Source: Actinostola sp. cb2023
Lineage: Eukaryota > Cnidaria > Anthozoa > Actiniaria > Actinostolidae
DNA: 64,000 nucleotides
Direction of reading: 5' to 3'
Assembly: GCA_033675265.1 (NCBI GenBank)
Contig: JAUJYZ010000682.1
Coordinates: forward strand, 124,001 to 188,000
Shown here piece after piece: positions 1-10,088 of this stretch (positions are counted from its first letter, which is position 1; every line of letters begins with the position of its first letter). The notes beneath the pieces are model-generated. The model worked only from the letters and a program-made list of their open reading frames with translations. It was not told the origin of the DNA and searched no databases. The position numbers and the translations under genes were made by a program.

Positions 1-63
1 GCGCTGATTCGCAGACGGACTATTCGAGAGAAAAGTCCGGATGTGACGCAGGCTATTTATATA

Positions 64-352
64 CAGCTATTTCAAAAAACGTTGAATACTAAATACTGCA
101 TACTGAATAGTGCATTCCAAGACCAAAGGGCATTGTGCACCTTGTTATTTTGAAATGAAAAGTAAATATACAGCGATTTGTTCGCCATATGGAGCTAGTA
201 TATTGTTTCTGATGGAATACTCAAAAAATAAAATAAATTATTATTATTTATATTACTTTAGACAATATTACACGAGTCCCAAAATGCATTTCGGTCTTGG
301 TATACACTATTTAGAATGCAGTATTCAGTATCAACGTTTTTTGAAATAGCTG
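64..352. mobile_element. MITE with ~75-bp terminal inverted repeats
   Basis: The sequence starting CAGCTATTTC at 64 is mirrored by the sequence ending GAAATAGCTG at 352. The arms (about 64-138 and 281-352) stay complementary over roughly 75 bases. TA flanks both ends (62-63, 353-354), which fits the Tc1/mariner-pogo target. The centre is AT-rich and I see no coding sequence in it. Confidence 0.75.
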
Positions 353-583
353 TAATTTCAGTTTTTATAGAGAATGGAGCTTCAAAAAATGCATAGCTTT
401 CAGATTTAATAGTTTCTTCTCACCCTATACTCGGTGTAATGGCGGAATTGTTGTTTTGTGTTACTTCTCGAAGCCATGGTTCTCTCATATCTTCGTCTAT
501 CTTTGAAAGTATAAATGAGAGGACAAACTTTACAGATAAATTAGTTGTTAAGAAAATTAAAACTTATATGACATTAAAATTGG

Positions 584-880
584 TTGTCTCTGGCTTATCT
601 ATTTGTTTTTAAAACTTATCATGGTCAAACTGAAAGATCAATGGCTACTAGATTAGCAGAACACAGGAGGGCTGTTTGCAACAACGTGCCAGCTTCAAAG
701 GTAGCAGAGCATGCAAACGCAACTGGTCACCAGCTGAATTTCAAAGAAACAAGAATCGTCGAGACAGAAAAGAACTACCACCAAAGACTATTTCTGGAAT
801 CCTGGCATTCCATAAAAGACCCAAAGTCAAAGAATGACTATGTCAGAATTCCAGAAATATATAAAACTCTCGTAGATCGA
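584..880 (+). pseudogene. GIY-YIG endonuclease fragment of a Penelope-like element
   Basis: The frame reads YHGQTERSMATRLAEHRRAV, then a stretch with AEHANATGHQL. This is the GIY-YIG core (Y-x-GQT followed by RL-EHR) seen at the C terminus of Penelope-like retroelements, where the nuclease nicks the integration site. The open frame continues to 1027, but similarity to the family fades after about 875. The N-terminal reverse transcriptase is absent. The reading frame starts inside the inverted repeat, so no genuine start codon is assigned. Confidence 0.7.
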
Positions 881-1229
881 TCTACAATCGTTGCCAAAAT
901 GGTTGGCACGACTTGCCGTTTTCTGGTATGTTCAGAAGTGTGCAGGACCACTGGCATACAACCCCCTTTCCATTGGCTCCCCTCCCCCTCCCCCTTGTGC
1001 AATATTGGGTGGAAATGTTTCGTTTGAGGTCTGACGTCATAATCTGTCAGTTTACAGCAACACTGATTGCTTAAGGGGGAGGGGGGAGTGCTCCCAAAAG
1101 GGTTAGGAATGAAAATCACTGTTTTTTACTCAGAATAGTCAAGCGTGCCAAGACATTTTGGCAACGATTGTAGCACCAGTGCGCTAGTAGGCTTAAAAAT
1201 AGCATACGCATTACAACAAGATCGTTACA

Positions 1230-1258
1230 CTGAAGAAGATCCGAGGAAGGATCGAAAC
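1230..1258 (+). ncRNA. hammerhead-ribozyme-like core in PLE terminal repeat
   Basis: CTGAAGA is followed by a GATCC/GGATC stem and then GAAAC, the order of a hammerhead core (CUGANGA, stem II, GAAA). One extra A lies between the core and stem II, and I could not pair a convincing stem I. It is therefore probably a degenerate copy. Penelope-like elements are known to carry hammerheads. Confidence 0.4.
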
Positions 1259-1319
1259 GTTTGTAGTTTTAAAAACAAATAGATAAGCCAGAGACAACCA
1301 ATTTTAATGTCATATAATG

Positions 1320-2300
1320 CATCCTGGCTGCAATTACAAGATTTTAAAAACTTGTTTCCATCTGTACTTCCTTTGTAGTACAAAAATCGCCTAAATTGTA
1401 CCTCTGATTCGATTCAAAACTGTTGAGACAGTTGTGCTTCAATTCAGTTGTGCTTACATGATATAATTCCCATTAAAGCAATGAAAAATTATGTTCACAT
1501 AAGATATCTCCCATCCCCTCAGTACAATGTGATTAGAATTTCACGCCATATCCAAAACACGTGACTATGAATCAACATTGACAGAGGGGGGAGAGGGAGA
1601 GATCGATTTTCCATATAGCATAAATACTAAGAAATATTCAGAAATGTCGCAACAAGAAATGCGACGAATTGTAGCATTGCAAAAGAAATCCTGTTGCCCA
1701 GTTTGTTTGAATGTAATTGGATGTATTCCATGTCTAGAACTGTGGATTGAGCATCAGATGCAACTGTCGACAACCTGCCCTCTGTCGAGCAAATGAGTTA
1801 CCAAAAAATCCCTTACATTACAGAATTAGCAAAACTTTGTGGAAAAGAGCGACAGGATCAGGTGCAAAGGGCAGATACAGGAGCATCACAAGGTACCATT
1901 AGCAAAAGTAGCACCAATCTGGATCAACATCATTTCTTGCCGATTACCACTTTCCAGTATGATGATGATGATGACGATTTCCAGTATGATGACGATTTCC
2001 GATACACGCTTTTGTTGAGGAGATATTTGCTGTCAAAGTCATTAATGTATTTTTAAGCGATTTACACATCATCAAATAAGTTTTAAACGAGGAAACGTAT
2101 CAAAAATCGGAGACATGTATTTTTAGAACAAAGTGTGCTCATTACATTGGCACTTTCCGTTTAGAAATCGATTGAATTCCAGCATGCACGCTACTCTTTG
2201 AACAAGGCCGGTCGAATTTTCTAAAATGTGCAATAAAATTTTTTTACAAAATAGGAAATAATCTCAAGCATATTTAGAATCTGCAGTTATTCATAAGAAG
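1320..2300. other. no recognisable gene
   Basis: Short open frames at 1578-1796 and 1793-2056 (+) match no family I know. The second includes a GATGAC simple repeat near 1960-1990 that gives an Asp run. I see nothing else here. Confidence 0.5.
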
Positions 2301-2301
2301 C

Positions 2302-2409
2302 AATAACCCCACGTGAAAACACACATCAACCACTACAGAAAAATCTAGGTAGGAAACGAACCCACGATTTCTCTGTAGTGGTTGATGTGTGTTTTCACGT
2401 GGGGTTATT
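2302..2409. repeat. short hairpin element
   Basis: AATAACCCCACGTGAAAACA at 2302 begins an almost perfect ~37-base arm that returns inverted and ends with GGGGTTATT at 2409. The spacer is about 30 bases. It looks like a tiny non-autonomous foldback element. I could not define a target duplication. Confidence 0.7.
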
Positions 2410-3290
2410 CATTCTTATTCATTTATATGTATAATTGACCATTGCATTTATTCAGCTTTAAGAAAATGTGTACTTTTAGACATGTTGGACGAGTGGTTAG
2501 CGCGCTACGCGGCTTTCAGTGAACAGTGGTCACGAAGATATCCTGGTACCTTAATATAAATTATAGATTTCCCTTGAAAACTATGTACCAAACTAGTTTA
2601 TGGTAACTGTAATTCAAATTTGATTGTGCCATTGTAATCAGGTCTTAATCACGCAGTCTCAAGTCTTGTGACATATTCTCAGCTATAAATGAAAGCACTG
2701 CTTTTTGTGTCTACTGCGCCTGCGCTAGTAGACACTATAGCCATCGTCCATGTTTTCCGAAAAAGATGTAAGTAACATTTTGAACGAATCACAGCTTAGT
2801 AAATCAGAACAATGGAATGTCCTCGCCTTTGGAACCAATCAGACAAAGAAGCGAATGGAACCAATTCGAGAAAGAAACGATAACATACGACTCATCGGCA
2901 TTGGCCTACTCGTGTCAACACAAGTTCGCCTCGCTTCGTGTACAAGGATGGTTTTAAAATGTTGTATTTTCACCAAATTTGCAAATAGGACTTGCCACCG
3001 CTTTCAATCCGTGTCTACCGTCGGTCGAATGAAAGGTTTTAGAGTGCTATTTCAAGTTATAGGACGATGTCATGGCTGTTATCCGTGTTGTCCCGAACTG
3101 TACTCATGACAGACGAAACAGATATCTCGCCGATTCTTCATTTGACAATAATATTTTGAAGGCTAATCATCCTTCCTGGCTGCTTTGTCTCAATTTTACT
3201 AGAATAAATACAGTTCAGTCTTCCTAATAATACTTATTTCACATCAACACACACCCATAACGAGAAAGTAGTAGACACATGTACCCATAC
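2410..3290. other. no clear gene; tRNA-like A box at about 2485
   Basis: GACGAGTGGTTAGCGCGC near 2485 resembles a tRNA or tRNA-SINE A box, but no B box follows. An open frame at 2750-3109 (+) has no family I recognise. Confidence 0.35.
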
Positions 3291-3295
3291 GGTAC

Positions 3296-3515
3296 CTATT
3301 TTTCAAATAAGCTACCATCACCAGCTACCAAATGGTTATAAATTATTTCTAATGAAGGATTTTCACTTCTGAATCGTATCATCTCTGTATTGTCCTTGAG
3401 TGAGTTTATTCGAAAGCAACATTCACGGGTAAGTTTGTCACCTGCATTTTCATAGAGTATTATAGCTTCTTCAACTGAAGGTACCAACCAGACTACGATC
3501 GAGCAGTCACATCCT
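3296..3515 (-). CDS. possible terminal exon of unknown gene
   Basis: On the minus strand TTATTATCTCACAG looks like a splice acceptor. It leads into about 70 codons that end in a stop at 3296. The peptide includes VWLVPSVEEAI and RFRSENPSLEIIYNHLVAG and has balanced, protein-like composition. I do not recognise the family and find no upstream exon, so this is a weak call. It could equally be the end of an unlabelled transposon gene. Confidence 0.3.
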
Positions 3516-4105
3516 GTGAGATAATAAATGGTATACACATTGTATTATCCATCATTTGTATGATTTACAATATATAATTTAAATTAAGAGTGTCGTTGTA
3601 CGTGGGTATCATTATTTCACTTTCAAAGTTGTTTCTTACACGTCAATGGATATTTTAATGTCCAAGCTTGCGGGTCCCTGGCCCATCATCATGGATTGAA
3701 TGGATTTAAAAAAATTCAGTTAGAATATTACATAGAAAAACAAACAGATCACTACAGATCACTACCTCCACTTTGACAGCCATCACCCCACACAGCACAA
3801 AGCTTCGGTGGTAAGAACGTTGGGTAGCAGAGCAAAATCACTACCTACCAAAGAAGGAGCATAGTCATGTATTCCAAACCTTAAATACTGGTAACCGTTA
3901 GCCCAGGAGCTTCCTAAGGACACATATGCGGGAAATCAAACGACGAGAACGTGATGAGGAGGAGTGCAACGGCTACGTTACGGTACGTTAATGGTGTGAC
4001 GGAAAGAGTGAAGAGATCTGGGGGACCATGGAATAAAAACATCTGTCAAGCCCTTTTGTTCACTGCGTCAATCGTTATCAAAGCTAAAGGACACCATCCC
4101 GTGTA

Positions 4106-4300
4106 ATGAGAAGAGCGGAGCGGATTCCGTGTGGAGAATGTGAGGCAGTGTACATAGGGGAGACTGGACGGTCATTGGGGACCAGGAAGAAGGAACATAT
4201 GCCGAGTGTCAGGTTGGCCAAGACACAGACGTCTGCACTGGCAGAACACGCCACGAAAGAAGGCCATGACGGAAGGACATCTCATGGGACTACACCAAGA
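4106..4300 (+). pseudogene. GIY-YIG fragment of a Penelope-like element
   Basis: The frame contains IPCGECEAVYIGETGRSLGT followed by RKKEHMPSVR and ALAEHATKEGHD. This is the Cys-x2-Cys plus YIGETGRSL-R--EH signature of the Penelope GIY-YIG nuclease. About 60 residues survive, and the reverse transcriptase domain is missing. It lies between the inverted repeats of the surrounding unit and is certainly non-functional. Confidence 0.75.
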
Positions 4301-4484
4301 TCCTTGCAACTGAATCTTCCTGGGTAAGAAGGAAAATGGACGGTCCCAAGGGGCCCATTAAAAATTAGTAACTGGATATAAATTAAGCGAGTTCAGGACA
4401 GTTGGGAGAGGTGAGAACAAATGTAAAGTAAAAAACGTTGCGAGTGATCAGAAAAGTAACAGACAAAAGTAGAAGACGAGACAA

Positions 4485-4618
4485 GGACAGAAAAGGCAAA
4501 GTACAGCAAAGGCAAAGGACAGCAAAGTCAAAGGACAGCAAAGGCAAAGGACAGCAAAGGCAAAGGACAGCAAAGGCAAAGGACAGCAAAGGCAAAGGAC
4601 AGCAAAGGCAAAAGACAG
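4485..4618. repeat. 15-bp minisatellite
   Basis: The unit GACAGCAAAGGCAAA is repeated about eight to nine times with few changes. Because 15 is a multiple of three, it stays open in several frames and creates Lys/Gln-rich open frames that I treat as artefacts. Confidence 0.85.
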
Positions 4619-5319
4619 AAGAAGAAGACGAAGGATTTTTATAAAGTATAAATTTGACTACAACTGAGTAATTAATAATAATAAATGTTTCGCCCCTAAC
4701 TGTTTTGTGTGTTTCCTTGTCAACGAACTCGACACTCAACAAGCCAAGCAATGCCACCGCTTGACAGACGGAAGCATGGAAAATTGCAAATAACTTAACA
4801 AGAATGCCTTATTTAATAGAGGTTATTTCCAGCAAATTATATTCCTCTTTTAGACAAGTAAAACTTTGCTAAGAACTGTCTTGTTGTAATTGCGCTCGCA
4901 TGGCCTATTAATTAGCTCGCGATACAATCACGTTTGTTTTGTTTGTTTTCCTACGTAATCTTCTAACTGAATTTCATAAAATTCCTCCAATCCCTGATGA
5001 TGGGCCAGGGGCCCCAAAGGTTGGACATTAAAACAATCCATTTACGTGGAAGAAACAGCTTTGAAAGTGAAATGATATATAATTTGTTCTTTATTTCTAT
5101 GTTTCCAGGAGCCCAATTTTGGAGAATTGCAAGTAATGTTTATGTTGCGAAGAAACTTAAGAAGAAATAGCACAAGTAGAGGAAGATATAACATCATTGA
5201 AGAAATACGATGTATGATCGATCCACCTTGGATTCAGTGTCCCAACTGTTGAGAAACTGGGGCGAGACATGAGTGAGTGAAGACGTAACTTCTCTCTCTC
5301 CGCGAATTTCAAATTTCAC

Positions 5320-5735
5320 ATGTTTGATGGCCAATATTTTAATGAGGAACAGACAACAAGGTCATCAAGTTCGTCAACGTCATCTACAAGTAGTACAAGT
5401 TCTCCCAATTTTATAAAAGCTAACAAAGAAGACATCCATGAAGACATACACGAAGATGAAGACGAAGTTCTAACGGCTATAAACATGGCCGAGGATGTAA
5501 GCAAGAAATTGGATGTTGTACTAACAAAATTAGAGAAATTAATAAAAATAAATTAAATCATCGAATCATCAGTAAACTTAATCCAAACTTCACTGACCAA
5601 ACTAGAAGAAACAAATTTAAAACTTGAACAATTTGAAGCAGAATTTGATAACATCAAAGTTGATTTCAGGTTCTTGGATGACAATGTGAATTCTAATTTC
5701 ACGCTGGGTCAGGAGAAACCCCATCGTTTTCATCG
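5320..5735 (+). pseudogene. LINE ORF1-like coiled-coil protein, decayed
   Basis: A Ser/Thr-rich start is followed by an acidic stretch and then a leucine-heptad region (KKLDVVLTKLEKLIKI). After a stop at about 5556 the same frame continues with SLTKLEETNLKLEQFEAEF. This resembles the coiled-coil nucleic-acid chaperone (ORF1p) of L1-like LINEs in cnidarians. The LINE assignment rests on composition and heptads only. No RNA-recognition motif is visible, and a reverse transcriptase does not follow. Confidence 0.45.
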
Positions 5736-5770
5736 ATTTCTGGAATTAATATTTTGCACGACCATCTTTA

Positions 5771-5914
5771 ATGTATGCTAATGTTGAGCAAGTTGTTCTT
5801 GAAATGGAAGCTATTGAGAACAAAACATACACTATAAGGGGTAAGGAATATAACTTTCAGTGTAGGTTAATCCCTGCTGACCAAAAATGGGTTTTCATTG
5901 CGATCATAAGTTAA
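5771..5914 (+). pseudogene. short transposon-derived ORF fragment
   Basis: Forty-seven codons including ANVEQVVLEMEAIENKTYTI and a closing LIPADQKWVFIAI. I have a sense of having seen this MxxANxE / IPxDxKW pattern in multicopy cnidarian proteins, but I cannot name the family. It follows the coiled-coil fragment, and an AAACGCGTTT-like short repeat cluster (5960-6050) comes after it. Confidence 0.3.
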
Positions 5915-6134
5915 CGTACTTGAATAATTATAAGTTCAGTTCGCTTTAATTCAAACATTAAGTTAAACGCGTTTTTAAATTGGGTTTATGCATTGAAATT
6001 GCATTTGAAACGCGTTTTAAACGGTTTAATTTGCGTTTTGAATGCGTTTGCGATGTTTGCTTAGTTCTGAGCGCTACTGTAAATCGCAACACGAGTGTAC
6101 AAATGCTTACAAGGTCTAGTTAGAAAGGAAATTC

Positions 6135-7240
6135 ATGAAATGGTTGAATAGTGTGGGATTCCTGTGTTGCATCACGAGAAACCATTTAACTGCCACTAGT
6201 GTAGACGGTCACAACATGGTGGCTAGGTTAGAAACTGCTGGTCAGTGCAAGGTCCATTTAGTAACTTATTGCAGAGCTAATTTGATTTCATTTAATTCGA
6301 AACAAGTTTTTGCCGGTGCTCTCTTGGAAGCATGGAACAAAGTGACAAAATGCAACTGCAAAACAAAAGTATGCTAGTGAGTCTATTCAGAACCAAAGCC
6401 AGTACCATTATCATATGGCAATTAAAGCTTAATAAGAAGTCTCACTGGTTAAGAGTTAGAAATTACCTGGAAACTACTCTAGGCATTAAAGTCAACCTTA
6501 GCGAATGTCTTCCGAATTACTACACTAGCTACAGATATGTCACCAAAGATGACAAAGGGAGTCTGCATTCTCCTGGCCACCCAGAATTACGTGACTGTTT
6601 AAGAGCAACAGAGGGAAGAAGGCCATAACAAAGATAAAGCGCATTGAAAGGCTTAGCATTTTTCATTGAAATAATAAGGCAACACAGTATAAATACACAA
6701 CATACTGCTGGATTTAGCCAAGAAGCAAAAACGAGAAGGCAATAATAACAATTTAGCGGAATTCATTGCAAACCGTGGTTATAAAATATCTGTTGCAAAA
6801 AAAAAATTGAAGCTGAATCAAGTCAAGAGGTCGAAAAATTCCTGCATACAACTCCTGAGAGAGCAGCTAGAAAAAGCATGTGTAGAGGAATGCGATAGGA
6901 AGTGGATACAATTAGCACTACAACTGCTAAACAGGAACGGCATTGACGTTTTTTCCTATAGTAATGCCATTTATCAGGCTTTAAAGCTCAACCGTGGAAA
7001 GAATCATAATATATACATTCACAGGCTCATAAACTGAGACAAAACGATTGTGTCACTGAAATCTATCTACAAAGAATTTGTCTATCCAGCATCCGATAGT
7101 TTCGCATGGGTTGGGCTCAGAAATCCAAAATTATCATTCTTAATGACTTCTGCTCGAATGCGTCAATCACCTGGTCAGACTTCTTACTAAGGGAACACTA
7201 TTCACAATACTCGCAAATGAAGCGCGAGGTGTATTAACAC
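6135..7240 (+). pseudogene. decayed HUH-Rep / SF3-helicase replication gene
   Basis: Three fragments in different frames can be followed. Frame 6332-6628 has the Rep-like pattern YYTSYRYVTKDD followed by HSPGHPEL. Frame 6807-7037 corresponds to the segment before a superfamily 3 helicase Walker A and ends with RGKNHNIYIH. Near 7075-7190 are ASDSFAWVG and, one frame on, KIIILNDF, which fits an SF3 Walker B. The Walker A itself is interrupted. Such Rep-helicase proteins start rolling-circle or rolling-hairpin replication in parvovirus-like agents and related mobile elements. The copy has several frameshifts and stops. Whether it came from a virus or a transposon cannot be told here. Confidence 0.55.
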
Positions 7241-7417
7241 CAAATAAGCAAGAGTAAGTATGGAATGTGCATGGGTATGGATACTGGATTCCCCTGGGAG
7301 GACTTTAAATATCATCGAGCACTCCTTCTCAGCTCAGTCACTCAGTCTTCAGATCAACGCGACACTGGAGAGAAGATAGTGGAATGACGTAGTCTTCATC
7401 AACACGAATTTCCCGAA

Positions 7418-7975
7418 ATGAACAGAGTACAGTTTCTACAAGCTCCACCAGTACAGGCAGCACAAGCAGCACCAGTGGCACAAGCAGCACAAGCAGCAGC
7501 ACCAGTGGCACAAGCAGCAGCACCAGTGGCACAAGCAGCAGCACCAGTGGCACAAGCAGCAGCACCAGTGGCACAAGCAGCAGCACCAGTGGCACAAGCA
7601 GCAGCACCAGTGGCACAAGCAGCACCAGTGGCACAAGCGGCACAAGCTCCACCAGTGGCACAACCAGTGGCACAAGCAGCACCAGTGGCACAAGCAGCGC
7701 CAGTGGCACAAGCAGTGCAGGCTGTGAGACCACAAACGACAGAAGAAAAACTACAGGTATATATTGAGTTATGTCACAAGCAGCAGCACCAGTGGCACAA
7801 GCAGCAGCACCAGTGGCACAAGCAGCGCCAGTGGCACAAGCGGCACAAGCTCCACCAGTGGCACAACCAGTGGCACAAGCAGCACCAGTGGCACAAGCAG
7901 CGCCAGTGGTACAAGCGGCACAAGCAGCACAAGCAGCAGCATTGGGCACAAGCACAACCAGTGGCAAAAGTGTAA
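7418..7975 (+). CDS. Pro/Val/Ala/Gln repeat ORF, function unknown
   Basis: The frame opens with MNRVQFLQAPPVQAAQAAPV and then runs through a PVAQAA hexapeptide array to VRPQTTEEKLQVYIELC. A second partial copy of that tail occurs about 342 bases on and ends with a proper stop (CQCLLLNNF, stop near 8142). This suggests a short protein with a repeat body and a 25-residue conserved C terminus, later lengthened by duplication. The 18-bp periodicity keeps several frames open on both strands, so coding is uncertain. TTTAAATA followed by TCAGTC near 7301-7335 could be a promoter. Confidence 0.3.
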   Translation: MNRVQFLQAPPVQAAQAAPVAQAAQAAAPVAQAAAPVAQAAAPVAQAAAPVAQAAAPVAQAAAPVAQAAPVAQAAQAPPVAQPVAQAAPVAQAAPVAQAVQAVRPQTTEEKLQVYIELCHKQQHQWHKQQHQWHKQRQWHKRHKLHQWHNQWHKQHQWHKQRQWYKRHKQHKQQHWAQAQPVAKV

Positions 7976-8117
7976 AGCGGCACAAGCTCCACCAGTGGCG
8001 GTCTCAGTGGCACAAGCAGCACCAGTGGCACAAGCAGCGCCAGTGTTACACAAGCAGTGCAGGCTGTGAGACCACAAACGACAGAAGAAAAACTAGAGGT
8101 ATATATTGAGTTATGTC
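7440..8117. repeat. 18-bp minisatellite with ~342-bp higher-order duplication
   Basis: The core unit GCACAAGCAGCACCAGTG and 12-bp variants are repeated dozens of times. A non-repetitive marker, GAGACCACAAACGACAGAAG, occurs at about 7725 and again at about 8067. The array was therefore duplicated as a block of about 342 bases. Confidence 0.9.
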
Positions 8118-8454
8118 AATGTCTTTTACTCAACAACTTTTAAGGCTGCTATTGTGATGTGCGTACGTTGTTAGCTCGAAAGAATGTGCTTCTTTTACAC
8201 CCGAGTGTGACTGCAGTCACAGTATTGTTTTACATGTTCCTTGAATGTTAGGTTATCGGATAACCGTATTTATTGGGTAAATAGTATAAAAAGTGTAAAG
8301 TATCACAATGAGATGAATTTGAAATAAAAGTGAATGAATTATGCGAGGCCGGTCTCGGGGTTGTATACACATGAGCAAAGTTATGCGGAGTTGTTACGGA
8401 GAATACGGCGTGGTGTTAGTAGATGACCATGTGCACGATAACGAGGAATAGTAC

Positions 8455-8935
8455 ACGTTAAATCAATGGTCATGGCTATGCATGATGTAAATATATTATT
8501 TGTGGAATGATTCTTTGGCGCGAAGTTCAATGGATGACCAGAAAATACATTTTTGAAAATGAAAATGGCGCTGAGGGGAAATGAGATGAATTTGAAAGAG
8601 TGTGAAGTTAAATCAATGGTCATGGCTATGCATGAGGTAAATGCATTATTTGTGGAATGATTCTTTGGCGAGAAGTTCAATGGATGACCACAAATACGGT
8701 TGAAAATGACCACGGAAATGAGATGAATTTGAAATAAAGTGAAGTAAAATCAATGGTCACGGTTATGCACATAGTAAAATACATTATTTGTGGAATGATT
8801 CTTTGGCGAGAAGTTCAATGGATGACCACAAATACGGTTGAAAATGACCACGGAAATGAGAGGAGTTTGAAGTTAATTGAATTAAATAAATGGCCACGGT
8901 TATGCATGGTGTTCAAATGCAAAAATGCGACTAAG
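8455..8935. repeat. ~140-bp tandem repeat, about 3.5 copies
   Basis: AATCAATGGTCATGGCTATG (with variants) starts copies at about 8461, 8611, 8748 and 8884, giving spacings of 150, 137 and 136 bases. Each copy holds GGAATGATTCTTTGGCG and GTTCAATGGATGACCA except the last, which is truncated. A related partial unit begins near 8310. No coding role is apparent. Confidence 0.85.
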
Positions 8936-9025
8936 AAAAATAAAATGAATAATACAAATTGAATTGAAAGAATAAATTAATTAATTGGCATAAGGAATGA
9001 AAATAACGGTTAGTATCTGCTTTTA

Positions 9026-9542
9026 GGGTCTGCAGAAGCAGTATGATGAAGTAAAAAGTGCGCTTGAAGCAATTACAACATCCTCCGTGGACAGCACCTT
9101 AACAAGAATCAAAAACCTCACGGCTCGGCCCCCACCTGAGTTCAACAAATATGAAGCATTAGAGCTCCTCGATGCATTAAAGAAGTCTGCACATCATGCA
9201 AACCACAATAAAGCAGGGTATTACAAGCTGGTCTATGAGACATTGAGGGGGAAGCTTATTGTATTTGACGTTATGTTTCGTAATTATTTACTGCCTCTGC
9301 TTGGGGATAAAGACCAAGAAAAGATCCTTGAAGTCGTGGCCAAGGTGGACAAGAACTGCCCACGGGGAGGGCGTGGTCAGAGGCCATTCTCACAGCCGCC
9401 ACAGTTTGGCGGGGGAAGGGGTAGACCTGCCCCTTATAGCTCTGTTTGGTGTTTCAACTGTAATAGGCTTGGCCATATCAGGGCTAATTGCTACAGGTCG
9501 GATAATAGTGGGGGTAGAATGGCTCAGCGCTCTAGAGAGTGA
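9026..9542 (+). pseudogene. gag: Gag-like protein of DIRS-type retrotransposon
   Basis: The frame continues upstream of the ATG at 9087 from about 9030 (LQKQYDEVKSALEAI), so the 5' limit may be a splice acceptor or lost sequence. It is followed by a helical region and a Gly/Arg-rich stretch (GGRGQRPFSQPPQFGGGRGR). A CCHC zinc knuckle follows, CFNCNRLGHIRANC, near residues 122-135 counted from the ATG. Zinc-knuckle Gag binds element RNA. The reverse transcriptase starts about 0.5 kb downstream in the same direction, which fits the gag-RT order of DIRS elements. The N terminus appears shortened. Confidence 0.65.
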
Positions 9543-10088
9543 AATAGCAATAACAAGAAATAGAATAACACGCAGAAGTTACCCAAACAGGATTGGATAT
9601 GGAAGTAATATACTGGAATTAGAAGAATGAAAAAAAAAAGGGTTTATGGAAATGTTGTCCCTATACTACGTGTATGATTAATCAAATAATGAACATTTAA
9701 TACGTTAATACAGCATGCTGTGTATATGTCTGTATGAATAAAAATAAATAAAATGAATAATAACCAGTAATAATTTTAATTTTGTTTTTGTCTTTTCACT
9801 TTGGATAGCAAAGGGTGTCACTTTTGAAAAAGAGGTACCTAAATTACTTCCCCAGTTTGTTGCTGGGTCTCTGCTGTCACCTTCTTGCTGATCCCGCTTT
9901 CCTTAATTATTTATTTTTTGTATGGTATTGGTTGACACGTTCCGTTTTCGCATTTTGTTCTAGCCCATATGTAAAGAACACACCTGGAACTGGGAAATTG
10001 ACCATGCTTTTGATGTAACCCTACAACAAGACTACCAACTGTCTGACAAAAAGGAAAATATAATATTATGGGTTGATTACACGGGAAA

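Larger units (their letters stand above)
565..1317. mobile_element. Penelope-like element remnant with inverted terminal repeats
   Basis: The ~52-base segment 565-616 reappears as its reverse complement at 1266-1317. Between them lie a GIY-YIG fragment and a hammerhead-like motif, so the unit looks like a 5'-truncated Penelope-like element whose terminal repeats are inverted, a known arrangement for this class. No reverse transcriptase is left. Confidence 0.7.
3615..5078. mobile_element. Penelope-like element remnant with inverted ~110-bp ends
   Basis: About 110 bases at 3615-3720 reappear inverted at 4966-5078. Shared landmarks are TTGGACATTAAAA and CTTTGAAAGTGAAAT. The right copy carries CTGATGA with a GGGCC/GGCCC stem (4994-5020), the hammerhead core layout except that GAAA has become CAAA. 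A GIY-YIG fragment and a 15-bp minisatellite lie between the arms. Confidence 0.7.

Noticed and set aside
838..1119. Minus-strand 93-codon frame
   Set aside because: Antisense to and beyond the GIY-YIG fragment; low-complexity Pro/Ser and no homology known to me.
2478..2530. Possible tRNA gene
   Set aside because: An A-box-like sequence is present, but there is no B box and no cloverleaf can be drawn.
4383..4757. Long minus-strand and plus-strand frames over the 15-bp repeat
   Set aside because: The unit length is a multiple of three and the composition is purely repetitive; no protein features outside the repeat.
7436..8109. Six overlapping frames in the Pro/Val/Ala/Gln minisatellite
   Set aside because: These are shadows of one repeat; only the frame with a non-repetitive start and tail was kept, at low confidence.
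8455..8935. CRISPR-like array
   Set aside because: The repeats are long, divergent and contiguous without spacers, and the DNA is eukaryotic.
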